A stretch of 64,000 nucleotides of DNA from Thermococcus sp. MV5 (GTDB taxonomy: Archaea > Methanobacteriota_B > Thermococci > Thermococcales > Thermococcaceae): assembly GCF_012027425.1 (NCBI RefSeq), contig NZ_SNUE01000004.1, forward strand, positions 137,887 to 201,886, written 5' to 3'. Shown here in pieces: positions 8,916-18,015 of the stretch; the stretch's first letter is position 1, and every line of letters starts with the position of its first letter. The notes beneath the pieces were generated by a model, which worked only from the letters and a program-made list of their open reading frames with translations, was not told the origin of the DNA and did no database searches. The translations under genes were made by a program, and so were the position numbers.

Positions 8916-10769
8916 TCACACCCCCCAAAGTGCGAGTATTAGTAATAGTATTGCAAGATACCACGCATACCTCTGAGTATTCCCATTGTAAATATAGTTC
9001 CTCATAACTTCCGCTAGATCTTCAACCCATGTTCCTATGGTGCGATAAAGCCTGTCAAAGCTTATCCTAAGCCAGAATGCCAATGTCTCTTTGAGTGGAA
9101 GGAAGAAGTTTTTCCTTATTGTAAGATTATATTCCATTGTCACAGGGTTGGCAGACTGGTAGGTGTCCGTAACGGGGACTTTTCTAACCTTTGCACCGAG
9201 GAAATAGATTATTCCCGCGATTATTATACCAACTACAAGATAAATCGTAACTGCCAGTGCATTGTACTTTCCAAACCCTAGATCTAGTATAAAGAGGTCC
9301 CCGCCGATAACTTCTTTCCCAAATATCTTATTAAGCTCCTTTGCAACAAGCCCTGGTGCAATTCCAAGTATCACATTGAAAAGGGCTAAAATTGCCATTG
9401 CTACAGCCATTGGTAAGGGCGCATCTTTGGTTTCATCTAAATCAGTAGGTCTTTGTCCAAACCATACTGCATATACGAATCTTATGAGATAAACAAACCC
9501 AATTGCACTTCCAAAGAACACCATGCCACCCAATATAGGTAAGTTCTGGCTTATTACTGCTTCAAAGAGAACCCACTTGCTGGCAAACCCAACTAAAGGC
9601 GGGATTCCAGCAAGGCTAAGAATGGCTATAAAGGCCATTGCGAATGTAAACGGCATTTTCTCAGCAAGCCCTCCCATGTCTGCAAAGGTCGTTTTACCAG
9701 TCCTGTATACTATTGTGGCTACTATGAGGAAGAAAAGGCCCTTAAACAACGCGTGGCTAAGAGCGTGGAACATTGCTGCTTGAATACTTAACGCTGTGCC
9801 AACACCAATTCCCACCAGTATGTATCCAAGTTGGCTTATACTTGAATATGCAAAGAGTTTTCTTATATCCTCCTGAAGAGCAGCTAACAGTCCACCAACA
9901 ATTATAGTTAAACCTCCAAGGAATGCTATGATGTAACCAAATTTCGTTGTGCTCCTGAATGCTCCAAATTCGAGTGCCAAACGGGTTCCCATAAGTACAT
10001 AAAGCAAAATGAATCCATAAACTCCTGCCTTGCTCAAAACTCCACTAAACATCGCTGTATAACTTTGGTTTGTCTCTCCATACGCATCTGGTGCCCATAC
10101 GTGCAGTGGAAACATGCCCGCTTTAACTCCAAATGCAATGAGGAACAGCAAATAAATTAATGCACTCTCGTTCTTGCTTATTAGTGTCTCAGCGCCAAAT
10201 GCACTTGCATATGCCTCTTGGTACATTGCCTGTTGAATTGTTCCAAAGTCAAAGGTTCCTAGTTTTGCATAAATGATTCCCAATGCAATCAGCATTGCAT
10301 ATGCTCCGAAAACGCTTAATAGGAAGTACTTCAGCGATGCACTCTTATTGTACCGAAGTACCATCATAAAGCTTGCAAATGTCATTACCTCCCAGAAGAT
10401 AAAGAATGTCATCATGTCATTTGCAAGGAACACCCCCAGCACACCACTGAGGCTCATTAAAGCAAAGAGCCACTCATAACTGTCTTTAGCCGTTGAGACT
10501 AAAGCTAGTATTGAGGCAAAACCTACCAAACTTCCAATTCCAATAAAGAACCAATTAAGGTGATTTAGGGCAAAAGTCAAATTGAAAACCCCAATATTGA
10601 GAGCAAGGTTGATGCCTTCAGTTGTTTTTTGGTATAGTAAAAGGGAGAATCCTAGAGGTAATGCTGCTCCAGTGACTCCAATTAGTTCCCTAATCCCCTT
10701 TACCTCTATAAGCCACGCTAAGGCTCCAGCTAACAGAGGAGCGAAAATGATTATGGCAAGTTCATTCAT
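8916..10769 (-). CDS. MbxH', second antiporter-like (NuoL/MrpD family) subunit
   Basis: 617 residues, about 14-16 membrane helices. The core region NDMMTFFIFWEVMTFASFMM holds the conserved TM5 Glu, and KAGMFPLHVWAPDAYGE holds the TM7 Lys. The extended C-terminus (about residue 540 onward) has an amphipathic stretch and a final helix, resembling the lateral helix of NuoL. Two antiporter-like subunits, H and H', mark MBX and differ from MBH, which has one. The start overlaps the mbxH stop (ATGA). Confidence 0.92.
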   Translation of the reverse strand: MNELAIIIFAPLLAGALAWLIEVKGIRELIGVTGAALPLGFSLLLYQKTTEGINLALNIGVFNLTFALNHLNWFFIGIGSLVGFASILALVSTAKDSYEWLFALMSLSGVLGVFLANDMMTFFIFWEVMTFASFMMVLRYNKSASLKYFLLSVFGAYAMLIALGIIYAKLGTFDFGTIQQAMYQEAYASAFGAETLISKNESALIYLLFLIAFGVKAGMFPLHVWAPDAYGETNQSYTAMFSGVLSKAGVYGFILLYVLMGTRLALEFGAFRSTTKFGYIIAFLGGLTIIVGGLLAALQEDIRKLFAYSSISQLGYILVGIGVGTALSIQAAMFHALSHALFKGLFFLIVATIVYRTGKTTFADMGGLAEKMPFTFAMAFIAILSLAGIPPLVGFASKWVLFEAVISQNLPILGGMVFFGSAIGFVYLIRFVYAVWFGQRPTDLDETKDAPLPMAVAMAILALFNVILGIAPGLVAKELNKIFGKEVIGGDLFILDLGFGKYNALAVTIYLVVGIIIAGIIYFLGAKVRKVPVTDTYQSANPVTMEYNLTIRKNFFLPLKETLAFWLRISFDRLYRTIGTWVEDLAEVMRNYIYNGNTQRYAWYLAILLLILALWGV

Positions 10770-12250
10770 GAGCTCACCCCCACTAGAGGAACATTCTTAA
10801 TGTATTCGGCAACGTTAAAGACGTCACTCCCAGCTTTTTGCATTATATTCCAGAAGGGTTGTGGATATATTCCTATGAGGATGATGAACGTTATTAAGAG
10901 AAGCATCACTAAAGCTAAGGCACTGTTTTCTCTGATCTTATCTCCATCCCCTTGGAACCAAATCGTATGAATTAGCCTAACGTAATATACCATCTCTACC
11001 AAGCTTGCACCAAGGATTAAAGCAACGACGCCGGTTTTCTCTGCCTCCAATGCAGCCATGATTAGCTGCATCTTACTCCAGAATACATTGAAGAGTGGAA
11101 TTCCAATAATGGCTATGGCTCCAAGAGTTATCCCGAATGCTGTAATTGGCATTCTCTTTCCTAGGCCCTTGAAATTCTCCATCTCTGGTCCACCAAGTTC
11201 TAAGGCGGCGTATCCAACAGCCAGAAACATCAGAACTTTCACTATCGCATGATTGAACATTTGAAAAATACTTGCATCAAGTCCCTTTTGAGTCCCCAAT
11301 GCTATACCCACAGCGATAAGACCAACTTGAGCAATACTTGAGTACGCAATCATTCTCTTAACATTAGTTTGCCTCAAAGCACTGAGTTCGCCAATCACTA
11401 CGGTAAGCGTTCCCATAATTATGAGAAGGCTCAAAACTGAGTTCCAGCCCTCTGAAGCGCTGAGAATATAGAGTATCCTTCCTATTGCATAGAGCGAGGC
11501 CTTGACCACAAAGGCTGAAAATACTGCAGTTATCGGATGAGGCGCTTCCTGATAAGCATCAGGTGCCCAAGCATTTAATGGAAAGAGTTCAGCTTCAACT
11601 GCCAAACCAAAGATAAGAAGTGCCAATCCTGCCTTAGCAACAGTTGGATTAACTATTGAAGCCAGTTGGGCAATGTGTGCCATGTTTAATGTTCCAAGGC
11701 TTCCATAGATTAAAGCAACACCAACTAGGAAGAAGCTCGAACCAATACCTCCAAGAACCACATATTTGAGAGCAGCCTCACTCGCTTTCCCTGTTTTATT
11801 GTAAGCAGTTAGGGCATAAGCACTTATTGCTGTTATTTCCATGAAGACAAAGAGATTGAAGATGTCTCCTGTTGCAATCATACCGGTTGCACCAAGCATC
11901 AAAAGAAGGAAAAGCATTGCGTATTTATCCTGTGGTTCGACTTTTACAGCTTTTATACTGAATACAGCCATTAAAAAGCTTGCAACTGCAACTATAAGAA
12001 TGAACAATGCTGCGAAATAACCTATGTAAAGGTTAATTCCAACTGGGGGTTTAAAACCACCGGCCATGATTATTATTGGCTCTCCACTCGTGTAAACTTC
12101 ATTAAATACCCAAGCCGCGATTCCAGTTTGTATTAAGGTTGTCAAGACTAGGAATGGCATTACGAGGTTTTTGCCTACTTTCTTGAGGATAGGTATAAGG
12201 AACGCACTAAATAATGGTAACGCAATGAGAAGTGAAGCGTACTGGCTCAT
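10766..12250 (-). CDS. mbxH: MbxH, antiporter-like (MrpD/NuoN family) subunit
   Basis: 494 residues, about 14 helices. GDIFNLFVFMEITAISAYAL carries the conserved Glu, and VEAELFPLNAWAPDAYQEAP the conserved Lys-loop region of Mrp antiporter subunits (here with Glu). It is proposed to move Na+ or H+ across the membrane when sulfur is reduced. Start and stop overlap both neighbours by four bases (ATGA junctions). Confidence 0.92.
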   Translation of the reverse strand: MSQYASLLIALPLFSAFLIPILKKVGKNLVMPFLVLTTLIQTGIAAWVFNEVYTSGEPIIIMAGGFKPPVGINLYIGYFAALFILIVAVASFLMAVFSIKAVKVEPQDKYAMLFLLLMLGATGMIATGDIFNLFVFMEITAISAYALTAYNKTGKASEAALKYVVLGGIGSSFFLVGVALIYGSLGTLNMAHIAQLASIVNPTVAKAGLALLIFGLAVEAELFPLNAWAPDAYQEAPHPITAVFSAFVVKASLYAIGRILYILSASEGWNSVLSLLIIMGTLTVVIGELSALRQTNVKRMIAYSSIAQVGLIAVGIALGTQKGLDASIFQMFNHAIVKVLMFLAVGYAALELGGPEMENFKGLGKRMPITAFGITLGAIAIIGIPLFNVFWSKMQLIMAALEAEKTGVVALILGASLVEMVYYVRLIHTIWFQGDGDKIRENSALALVMLLLITFIILIGIYPQPFWNIMQKAGSDVFNVAEYIKNVPLVGVSS

Positions 12251-12588
12251 CCCCTCAACCTCCTTATCTCTTCTACGTTAAGGGTTTTGTACTTTTCATA
12301 GAGATTTATCACAACACTCAAGGCCATTGCAGTCGTTGCAACACCTATTACAATTGCCGTAAGCACTAAAGCCTGTGGAATTGGATCTACCGCATTATTT
12401 GGGGTTATTCCTTCTGTTAAGATTGGAGCACTCTTGCCACTCACGTAGCCAACACTAATTAGCAGAAGATTAACCCCTGTTTCCATTATACTTAGACCTA
12501 CAAGCATCTTTAGGATATTCCTCTTAGCTAATATCGCATAAAACCCGATTAATATGAGAGCTATTGAAGCAAAGTAGTACGGATTCAT
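12247..12588 (-). CDS. mbxG: MbxG, MrpC/NuoK-like subunit
   Basis: 113 residues with three predicted helices. The NuoK-type segment LKMLVGLSIMETGVNLLLIS contains the conserved Glu, and DPIPQALVLTAIVIGVATTA matches MrpC. It is part of the ion-translocating module and overlaps mbxH and mbxF by four bases each. Confidence 0.92.
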   Translation of the reverse strand: MNPYYFASIALILIGFYAILAKRNILKMLVGLSIMETGVNLLLISVGYVSGKSAPILTEGITPNNAVDPIPQALVLTAIVIGVATTAMALSVVINLYEKYKTLNVEEIRRLRG

Positions 12589-13298
12589 TGCCCTCCCTCC
12601 TCGGGCTCTTTAATCATGTTGTCAATAATTCCAGTAAGCTCAGTGCCAACTTTAATTCCAATTAAGGTATAGATTATTGGAATGAAGCCTGCACTAAGGA
12701 GTCTTCCAATGTTCTCCTTTCCTACTCCCCATGTTTGCCATATCCAGTCAAAGAGGAAGTAACCACCCACTGCTAGACCGATAAGACCAACTGTAACGTA
12801 CCCAATTCCCGCAAGACCTTCAAGTGGCTCGAAGGTTTTATGATCGACTTCATAGAGGGTGAACGTCAAGTAGAGGAACAAAAATGCTGTTGCAATTGTG
12901 GCCCCACCTGGGAAGCCTCCTCCTGGAGTAAGATGTCCATGGATGAAGATATAAGCCCCAAAGAGCATTATGAAGGGTAAAAGAATTCTCGCACCTGTTG
13001 TTAGAACAACACTCCCTTCCGTTTTAGCAGACCTTTCTTTTCGTTTTTTCCATAGAAGTGCTGCAACACCAGTAGAAGCTATGAATAGTACTGTGACCTC
13101 TCCAAGAGTATCAAAACCTCTATAGTTAACAACTACAGCAGTTACAGCATTCACAGCGCCTGTCTCTTCTTTCACATGCTCAAGGTAGTATTTACCCACG
13201 AGCATTCTGTCTTCGCCAAAAGGAACTTGATCAAGTGCTTTTGCCATCCAGAGGCCTATGATAAGTATGAAAACTATTGCTAGAACTCTTTTTACCAT
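12585..13298 (-). CDS. mbxF: MbxF/MbsE, MrpA C-terminus fused to MrpB
   Basis: 237 residues. The N-terminal part resembles the MrpA-tail/MbhE region (FGEDRMLVGKYYLEHVKEET, then NAVTAVVVNYRGFDTLGE). The rest is MnhB-like (ILLPFIMLFGAYIFIHGHLT, PGGGFPGG). The start ATG at 13298 follows GGTGGGTGAG and lies inside the end of mbxD. The fused arrangement explains why the operon has 13 rather than 14 genes. Confidence 0.9.
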   Translation of the reverse strand: MVKRVLAIVFILIIGLWMAKALDQVPFGEDRMLVGKYYLEHVKEETGAVNAVTAVVVNYRGFDTLGEVTVLFIASTGVAALLWKKRKERSAKTEGSVVLTTGARILLPFIMLFGAYIFIHGHLTPGGGFPGGATIATAFLFLYLTFTLYEVDHKTFEPLEGLAGIGYVTVGLIGLAVGGYFLFDWIWQTWGVGKENIGRLLSAGFIPIIYTLIGIKVGTELTGIIDNMIKEPEEGGQ

Positions 13299-13567
13299 CT
13301 CACCCACCATCCTGTGCCTTCCTCTTCCTTTTCATATCTCTCAGTTCTCTTTATTGCAAAGATAAACACTGCAGCGCTTAATGCAGCCCCGATAGCAGCT
13401 TCAACCATTGCAACATCTGGAGCTTGGAGGAAAAAGAACGCTATTGAGGCAAAAAGACTCACTGCCGCCATTCCAACAACTGCTGCTAAGAGGTCTCTCC
13501 ATTCCACTGCAAAGATTGCAGAGATAACCATTAGTGCAGCAATAAAAATGGCTACCAAATCACCCAT
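13292..13567 (-). CDS. mbxD: MbxD, DUF4040/MrpA C-terminal-like subunit
   Basis: 91 residues, three helices, with the hallmark FFFLQAPDVAMVEAAIGAA of the NuoJ/DUF4040 family. It contributes to the ion-translocating membrane arm. The start is the ATG at 13567 (GGAGGTTGAAAAA before it), overlapping the end of mbxC by 8 bases. Confidence 0.92.
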   Translation of the reverse strand: MGDLVAIFIAALMVISAIFAVEWRDLLAAVVGMAAVSLFASIAFFFLQAPDVAMVEAAIGAALSAAVFIFAIKRTERYEKEEEGTGWWVRW

Positions 13568-13973
13568 TTTTTTCAACCTCCTTAGCTGACTCCTCTAAGG
13601 CCTCCTTTATCTGCTCTATTCTCTCCAAAGAAGTCTCCGCCTCTTTGTATTTGTCAATGATGCTTCCCTCCCAGAGAGGCACTCCACTCTTGTATGCTGC
13701 TCTAATAAGCGCATGAGCTGCTATTGGATTAGTTAAAAGCAAGAACACGGCAATTGTCAAAGTTTTTGGAATCCAAGAGTAACTGTCTACTTCTCCGACT
13801 GCCCATATTCCAGCTCCAATAATGACACCAAGGGATCCCAAAGTAGCGCTCTTTGTCGCAGTTTGCATTCTGTTGTAAACATCTGGCATCCTAATTAGAC
13901 CAAGAGATGATAGTACATAGAAGAATGTTCCAAACAATACAAGTGCTTGTCCAACTATAGAAGCAAGACTCAT
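13560..13973 (-). CDS. mbxC: MbxC, MrpG-like subunit
   Basis: 137 residues: three membrane helices and a charged C-terminal tail of about 40 residues. LGLIRMPDVYNRMQTATKSA is the MnhG/MrpG signature. The start overlaps the mbxB stop (ATGA). Confidence 0.92.
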   Translation of the reverse strand: MSLASIVGQALVLFGTFFYVLSSLGLIRMPDVYNRMQTATKSATLGSLGVIIGAGIWAVGEVDSYSWIPKTLTIAVFLLLTNPIAAHALIRAAYKSGVPLWEGSIIDKYKEAETSLERIEQIKEALEESAKEVEKNG

Positions 13974-14218
13974 AGTCCCCCCTCCATGTATCTGGCAAAA
14001 GCTATGACTCCTACAAATGCAAGCACCGCATAAACCAAGGCCACATCAAGGAATATTGCTCTCCTGTAGTAAAGGGCAAAAAGCACCATTAATCCGGTGG
14101 TGAGTGTTGTCATGATATCGACAGCGACAATCCTATCTGCTGTTGTTGGACCTCTGAAGAATCTATACATGCTTAAGATCACCGCAATCCCAATTAAGAG
14201 TAGGTAAATCTCTATCAT
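13970..14218 (-). CDS. mbxB: MbxB, MrpF-like subunit
   Basis: 82 residues, three helices. RFFRGPTTADRIVAVD is the MrpF signature with its conserved Asp. Start and stop overlap the neighbouring genes by four bases. Confidence 0.92.
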   Translation of the reverse strand: MIEIYLLLIGIAVILSMYRFFRGPTTADRIVAVDIMTTLTTGLMVLFALYYRRAIFLDVALVYAVLAFVGVIAFARYMEGGL

Positions 14219-14721
14219 TCGAAGATCACCTTTAGGAATTTTTCAAACGGTTTAATTATACTCTCAGAAGCTCCTTCTACACTCTCATCTTTCACATCAA
14301 TCCAGTGAATGAAGTATCTATCCCCTTTGACATCAAGGGTTATTGTTCCTGGAGTTAGAGTTATTGAGTTTGCAAGAACGAGTTTCCCAGTGTTGTTTGT
14401 GAGCGTTGTTTTACATTCAACAATTCCTGGGTTTATTGGGCGTTTTGGGTGTAAAACACGATAGGCAACATCCAGATTGGCCATTACCATTGCCCAGATA
14501 AAATATGGAATATATGCTACGAAATAAGTTATTCTTCTCGGATTAAGATTTGCTAGGCCTTTTTCAGTAAATACCTCGTATGTAAGTGCTCCAACGATTA
14601 ATGAAAATATTACTCCCATTACTAGCTCTTGTGGATCAAAACTGCTTGTCAAAAACATCCAAATAATAAACAGGATTAAAACCGTGTATAGATAGCGGCT
14701 TACTTTGCTTGCTTCTCCCAT
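14215..14721 (-). CDS. mbxA: MbxA, MrpE-like subunit; first gene of the mbx operon
   Basis: 168 residues. Two N-terminal membrane helices, a third near residue 65, and a soluble MrpE domain with LVLANSITLTPGTITLDV. As first gene it sits behind GAGGGTTGTTAA and the promoter described at 14759-14839. The 13 genes 14721-5055 run without a gap longer than about 12 bases, so they form one long operon for the ferredoxin-dependent sulfane reductase. Confidence 0.92.
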   Translation of the reverse strand: MGEASKVSRYLYTVLILFIIWMFLTSSFDPQELVMGVIFSLIVGALTYEVFTEKGLANLNPRRITYFVAYIPYFIWAMVMANLDVAYRVLHPKRPINPGIVECKTTLTNNTGKLVLANSITLTPGTITLDVKGDRYFIHWIDVKDESVEGASESIIKPFEKFLKVIFE

Positions 14722-14758
14722 TTAACAACCCTCCGTAAGCAAAGGTTGAAAGTTTTTA

Positions 14759-14839
14759 CACCTAATGTTTCTAACGTTTATTGGGACATATACATTTATA
14801 AACCTTCCCAAGAGAACAAATGGTTAATAACTATTGGTT
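14759..14839 (-). promoter_or_regulatory. mbx promoter with two SurR-like sites
   Basis: A TATA box (minus strand GGTTTATAAATG, 14790-14803) predicts a start near 14770. The known SurR consensus in Pyrococcus is GTTn3AACn5GTT. An exact match lies at 14823-14839 (plus strand GTTAATAACTATTGGTT), just upstream of the TATA box. A one-mismatch match on the minus strand (GTTAGAAACATTAGGTG, 14759-14775) overlaps the expected transcription start, a position suited to repression. The element TTCCCAAGAG occurs twice nearby (14805-14814 and 14856-14865). Binding itself is inferred. Confidence 0.65.
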
Positions 14840-14985
14840 ATATATAAAAAACACGTTCCCAAGAGTAAGAGCAAATTAAGATCCACAACATTTAACAGAT
14901 GCAAAAAGCTAAAAACGCCAGCACATTCAAATTGGCAAATATAGAATGGAACCTTCCTCAAATAATTCAAGAAGAATAAAAAAGC
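14840..14985. other. Non-coding stretch between mbx promoter and ACT gene
   Basis: AT-rich. A second TATA-like run, TTATATATAAAAAA, lies at about 14838-14851 and could serve either strand. No open frame or convincing RNA structure was found. Confidence 0.4.
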
Positions 14986-15486
14986 TCAATAAATTGAAAT
15001 CCTTTTAACTCCTTCAAGCTTTGATAGTTCGTTTATCAGTTCGCCAGGAATTGGCTTCTCTGTTATTATTGTGAGTGTAGCCTCTGGATAAAGTTCTGGG
15101 TCTTCCGCAACTACTTGTATAGTATTTATACCCCTATCAGCAATCTTAGAGGCCACTTTTGCCAAGATTCCGATAGCCCTTGGTTCTGGTTCAATCTCTA
15201 TGACTCCATAACCAACATGCCTTCCAACAAACTTCATGTGCACAGTAGGCTCTAGATTAACGTAAACCTCCTTAAGTTCGGGAATTTTCAGAATCATTGT
15301 GACAGTTTCTTTAACAACTCTCCTATCAACATCAAGAGCCTTTGCTATTTTTGTGTAGGGTACCTCTATTTCCCCACACTTGATTTTCATGTCATCTGAA
15401 ACCTTTAAACCATACTTTAATAGCAACTTGGCTATTTGTTTCCTCACAGGATATTCATCAAAGTAATGTTCAAGCTTACCCCACAT
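14986..15486 (-). CDS. HTH plus ACT-domain regulator of amino-acid metabolism (COG2150-like)
   Basis: 166 residues. The N-terminal half has a helix-turn-helix-like segment, PYTKIAKALDVDRRVVKETV. The C-terminal half is an ACT domain (RAIGILAKVASKIADRGINT, then TLTIITEKPIPGELINELSK), a small-molecule, often amino-acid, sensor. No enzyme domain is attached, so a ligand-responsive transcription factor is the likeliest role; the ligand is unknown. GAGGTGAGGAAG places the start at the ATG at 15486. Confidence 0.82.
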   Translation of the reverse strand: MWGKLEHYFDEYPVRKQIAKLLLKYGLKVSDDMKIKCGEIEVPYTKIAKALDVDRRVVKETVTMILKIPELKEVYVNLEPTVHMKFVGRHVGYGVIEIEPEPRAIGILAKVASKIADRGINTIQVVAEDPELYPEATLTIITEKPIPGELINELSKLEGVKRISIY

Positions 15487-15629
15487 CTTCCTCACCTCTG
15501 TCCACAATAGTTCATCATTAGACCCTTTGCTACAAAAGTATTAAAATGTTTCCATGCGGTAATGTGCTCAGTTATATATTTTATAAATCTTGCTAAAAAT
15601 TTTAAAAGGAAGTTCTTTTCAAAGGGCAT

Positions 15630-16889
15630 ATGATGAGAATAAAGCTTCCAAATTCATATTTTGAAGAGCACGGGAACAGCATAAGATTGATTTGGAGAGA
15701 AACTCTCTATGCCGATTTTGAAAAAAAGCTTCTTGAGAGAGCCATAAAACGAAAGTTTAGGGTAAAACCTATTATAAACGTTGAAGAGGGATATCTCATT
15801 GTAGATGTTGAAAACGAAGAGATTGAAAGACTGATTACATTTCTAATCCAAAGTCACCTAGGGGAATTTTTAAGAAGTAGATATACAAAAAGAAAGGTGC
15901 TCTATATCCACGAAGGGATGGACGTCCCGCTTTTAGGCTATAATGCATTTGGATTGATAGACCGAGGAACAAACTTAATTCAGGTTAGAGGCTCTACAGG
16001 GTGCAATGTTTCGTGTATTTTCTGTTCCGTGGATGAAGGACCATATTCAAGAACTAGAATTCTTGACTACGTCGTGGATGTAGATTACATACTAAAATGG
16101 TTCAACGAAGTCGCCCAGTTTAAAGGAAAAGGACTTGAAGCCCACTTGGATGGCCAAGGGGAACCTTTACTCTACCCATTTCTCGTGGAACTCGTACAGG
16201 GACTTAGGGAGAATCCAAATGTTAACGTCATTTCAATGCAGAGTAATGGGATTCTGCTCAATGAGAAGTTAATTGAAGAGTTAGCAGAAGCCGGATTAGA
16301 TCGAGTGAATCTATCCATACACTCTCTCGATCCAGAAAAAGCCAGAATGCTTATGGGAATGAAAAATTACGACCTCAATCATGTCCTGGAAATGGCCGAG
16401 GCCTTGATAAATGCTGGAATTGATGTCCTTTTTGCCCCAGTGATCATTTTTGGAATAAATGATATGGAAGCCGAGGCTTTTATTGAATTTGCAAGGAAAA
16501 TTGGGGCAGGAAAAAGATGGCCTGCTCTAGGATTTCAGAACTATGTGCCATACAAATTTGGACGACATCCCTCTGTTAGGTTTTTATCTTTCAAAAAATT
16601 CTACACATGGCTTAGAGAACTCGAAGAAAAAACTGGTATGAGGCCTTTAGTACTAAAGCCAGAACACTTTGGGATACACAAAAGAAGGTTCATTCCATTA
16701 GAGTTCCACGTTGGAGAGGTTGTTAAGGCAAAAATAATTCTTCCTGGGAGAATTGAAGGAGAGATGCTAGCTATTGCGAGAAACCGTCTGATAGAGATCA
16801 TAAATACTCACGCAAAAGTTGGCGAAGAGATTAAAGTAAAAATAGTAAGGACAAGACATGGAATCTACGTTGGCACTCCAATTAAATAA
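15630..16889 (+). CDS. Radical SAM protein (COG2100-like) with C-terminal TRAM-like domain
   Basis: 419 residues. The radical SAM CxxxCxxC motif is GCNVSCIFCSVD (Cys125, 129, 132), preceded by an N-terminal domain of about 115 residues. The barrel continues through DGQGEPLLYP (the glycine-rich SAM loop), SMQSNGILLNE and DRVNLSIHSLD. The last 60 residues (VGEVVKAKIILPGRIEGEML onward) resemble a TRAM RNA-binding fold, suggesting a nucleic-acid, perhaps tRNA, substrate. The reaction is unknown. The two start ATGs at 15630 and 15633 are equally possible. A TATA-like run lies near 15572-15590. The 3' end overlaps the convergent wecB gene by 8 bases. Confidence 0.82.
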   Translation: MMRIKLPNSYFEEHGNSIRLIWRETLYADFEKKLLERAIKRKFRVKPIINVEEGYLIVDVENEEIERLITFLIQSHLGEFLRSRYTKRKVLYIHEGMDVPLLGYNAFGLIDRGTNLIQVRGSTGCNVSCIFCSVDEGPYSRTRILDYVVDVDYILKWFNEVAQFKGKGLEAHLDGQGEPLLYPFLVELVQGLRENPNVNVISMQSNGILLNEKLIEELAEAGLDRVNLSIHSLDPEKARMLMGMKNYDLNHVLEMAEALINAGIDVLFAPVIIFGINDMEAEAFIEFARKIGAGKRWPALGFQNYVPYKFGRHPSVRFLSFKKFYTWLRELEEKTGMRPLVLKPEHFGIHKRRFIPLEFHVGEVVKAKIILPGRIEGEMLAIARNRLIEIINTHAKVGEEIKVKIVRTRHGIYVGTPIK

Positions 16890-18015
16890 ACCTTGAACTC
16901 TTTACTCTGAGTTCTCCTTTCTCATAAAGCTGCAGGAGAATATTAACAATTCTTTCCCCACTCTTTCCATCCCCAAAGGGATTGGGAGCCTTTGCCATTT
17001 GTTCATAGAACTGCTTATCATTTAAGAGCCTATCAACATAATAAAGAACTCTCTCCTTTTCTAAGCCTACGAGGACATTCCCGCCTGCTTTTATTGTTTC
17101 TGGTCTCTCAGTATTGTAGCGGAGCGTTAAACACGGGACATTTAGGATTATGCTTTCCTCCTGAATTCCTCCAGAATCCGTTAACACAAATTTTGCATTC
17201 TTTTGAAGCTTTAAGAAGTCAAGATACCCCAAAGGCTTTGTTAAAATTACATGAACTTTTTTCTCCAGCCTGTTCCAGAGATCTAACGATTTTAAGCGCT
17301 TCTCCGTTCTTGGATGTACCGGATAAATTACAGTTATCGGCAAGGATTCTATTATCTCCACGAGTTTTTTGAGGTTCTCCTCACTATCAGTGTTCTCTGC
17401 CCTGTGGGCTGTTAAAACGGCATACTCTTTGGGCCTTAACCCAAACTTGTCTAAGATTTTACTCTTTCTTTCAGCTATTTCCGAATTCTGAAGAACCGCA
17501 TCAACGATTGTGTTTCCAACAACATAAACTCCTTCAGATATACCTTCTCGTTCGAGATTTTTCTTTGCTTCCTCCGTAGGCGCAAAAAGAACTTCACTAG
17601 CATGATCTGCTAAGATTCTGTTTATCTCCTCAGGCATTGTTCTATCGAAACTTCTCAAACCTGCTTCAACATGAGCCACGGGAATCCTAAGCTTTACACT
17701 CGCCAAAGCACCAGCTAAAACAGTGTTTGTATCCCCTTGAACTAAACTGACATCCGGCTTTTCTTTCATCAGAACCTCTTCTATTTTTATCATAGCACTT
17801 CCAGTTTGATATGCTTGAGTTCCAGAACCAACTTCGAGATGATAGTCTATCCTGTGAAGCTCAAGCTCTTCCAAAAAGATCTTGCTCATTTCATAATCAT
17901 AATGCTGACCAGTGTGAATGAGTAAGGGCTCAATACTCCTTTCCTCAAATGCCCTTATTACAGGTGCCAGCTTTATTATCTCGGGCCTTGTTCCAAAAAT
18001 AAAAGTCGGTTTCAA
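16882..18015 (-). CDS. wecB: UDP-N-acetylglucosamine 2-epimerase
   Basis: 377 residues, normal length. GTRPEIIKLAPVIRAF at the N-terminus and HVEAGLRSFDRTMPEEINR in the middle are WecB signatures; GGIQEESIILNVPCLTLR is the nucleotide-sugar binding region. It converts UDP-GlcNAc to UDP-ManNAc in the cytoplasm. It overlaps the wecC stop by four bases, so together they make UDP-ManNAcA for a cell-surface glycan or N-glycan. Confidence 0.95.
   Translation of the reverse strand: MKPTFIFGTRPEIIKLAPVIRAFEERSIEPLLIHTGQHYDYEMSKIFLEELELHRIDYHLEVGSGTQAYQTGSAMIKIEEVLMKEKPDVSLVQGDTNTVLAGALASVKLRIPVAHVEAGLRSFDRTMPEEINRILADHASEVLFAPTEEAKKNLEREGISEGVYVVGNTIVDAVLQNSEIAERKSKILDKFGLRPKEYAVLTAHRAENTDSEENLKKLVEIIESLPITVIYPVHPRTEKRLKSLDLWNRLEKKVHVILTKPLGYLDFLKLQKNAKFVLTDSGGIQEESIILNVPCLTLRYNTERPETIKAGGNVLVGLEKERVLYYVDRLLNDKQFYEQMAKAPNPFGDGKSGERIVNILLQLYEKGELRVKSSRFI

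Noticed and set aside
5055-14721. Membrane-bound hydrogenase (mbh) instead of mbx
   Set aside because: The catalytic subunit lacks the CxxC pairs for NiFe, and two antiporter-like subunits in the order H-H' match mbx.
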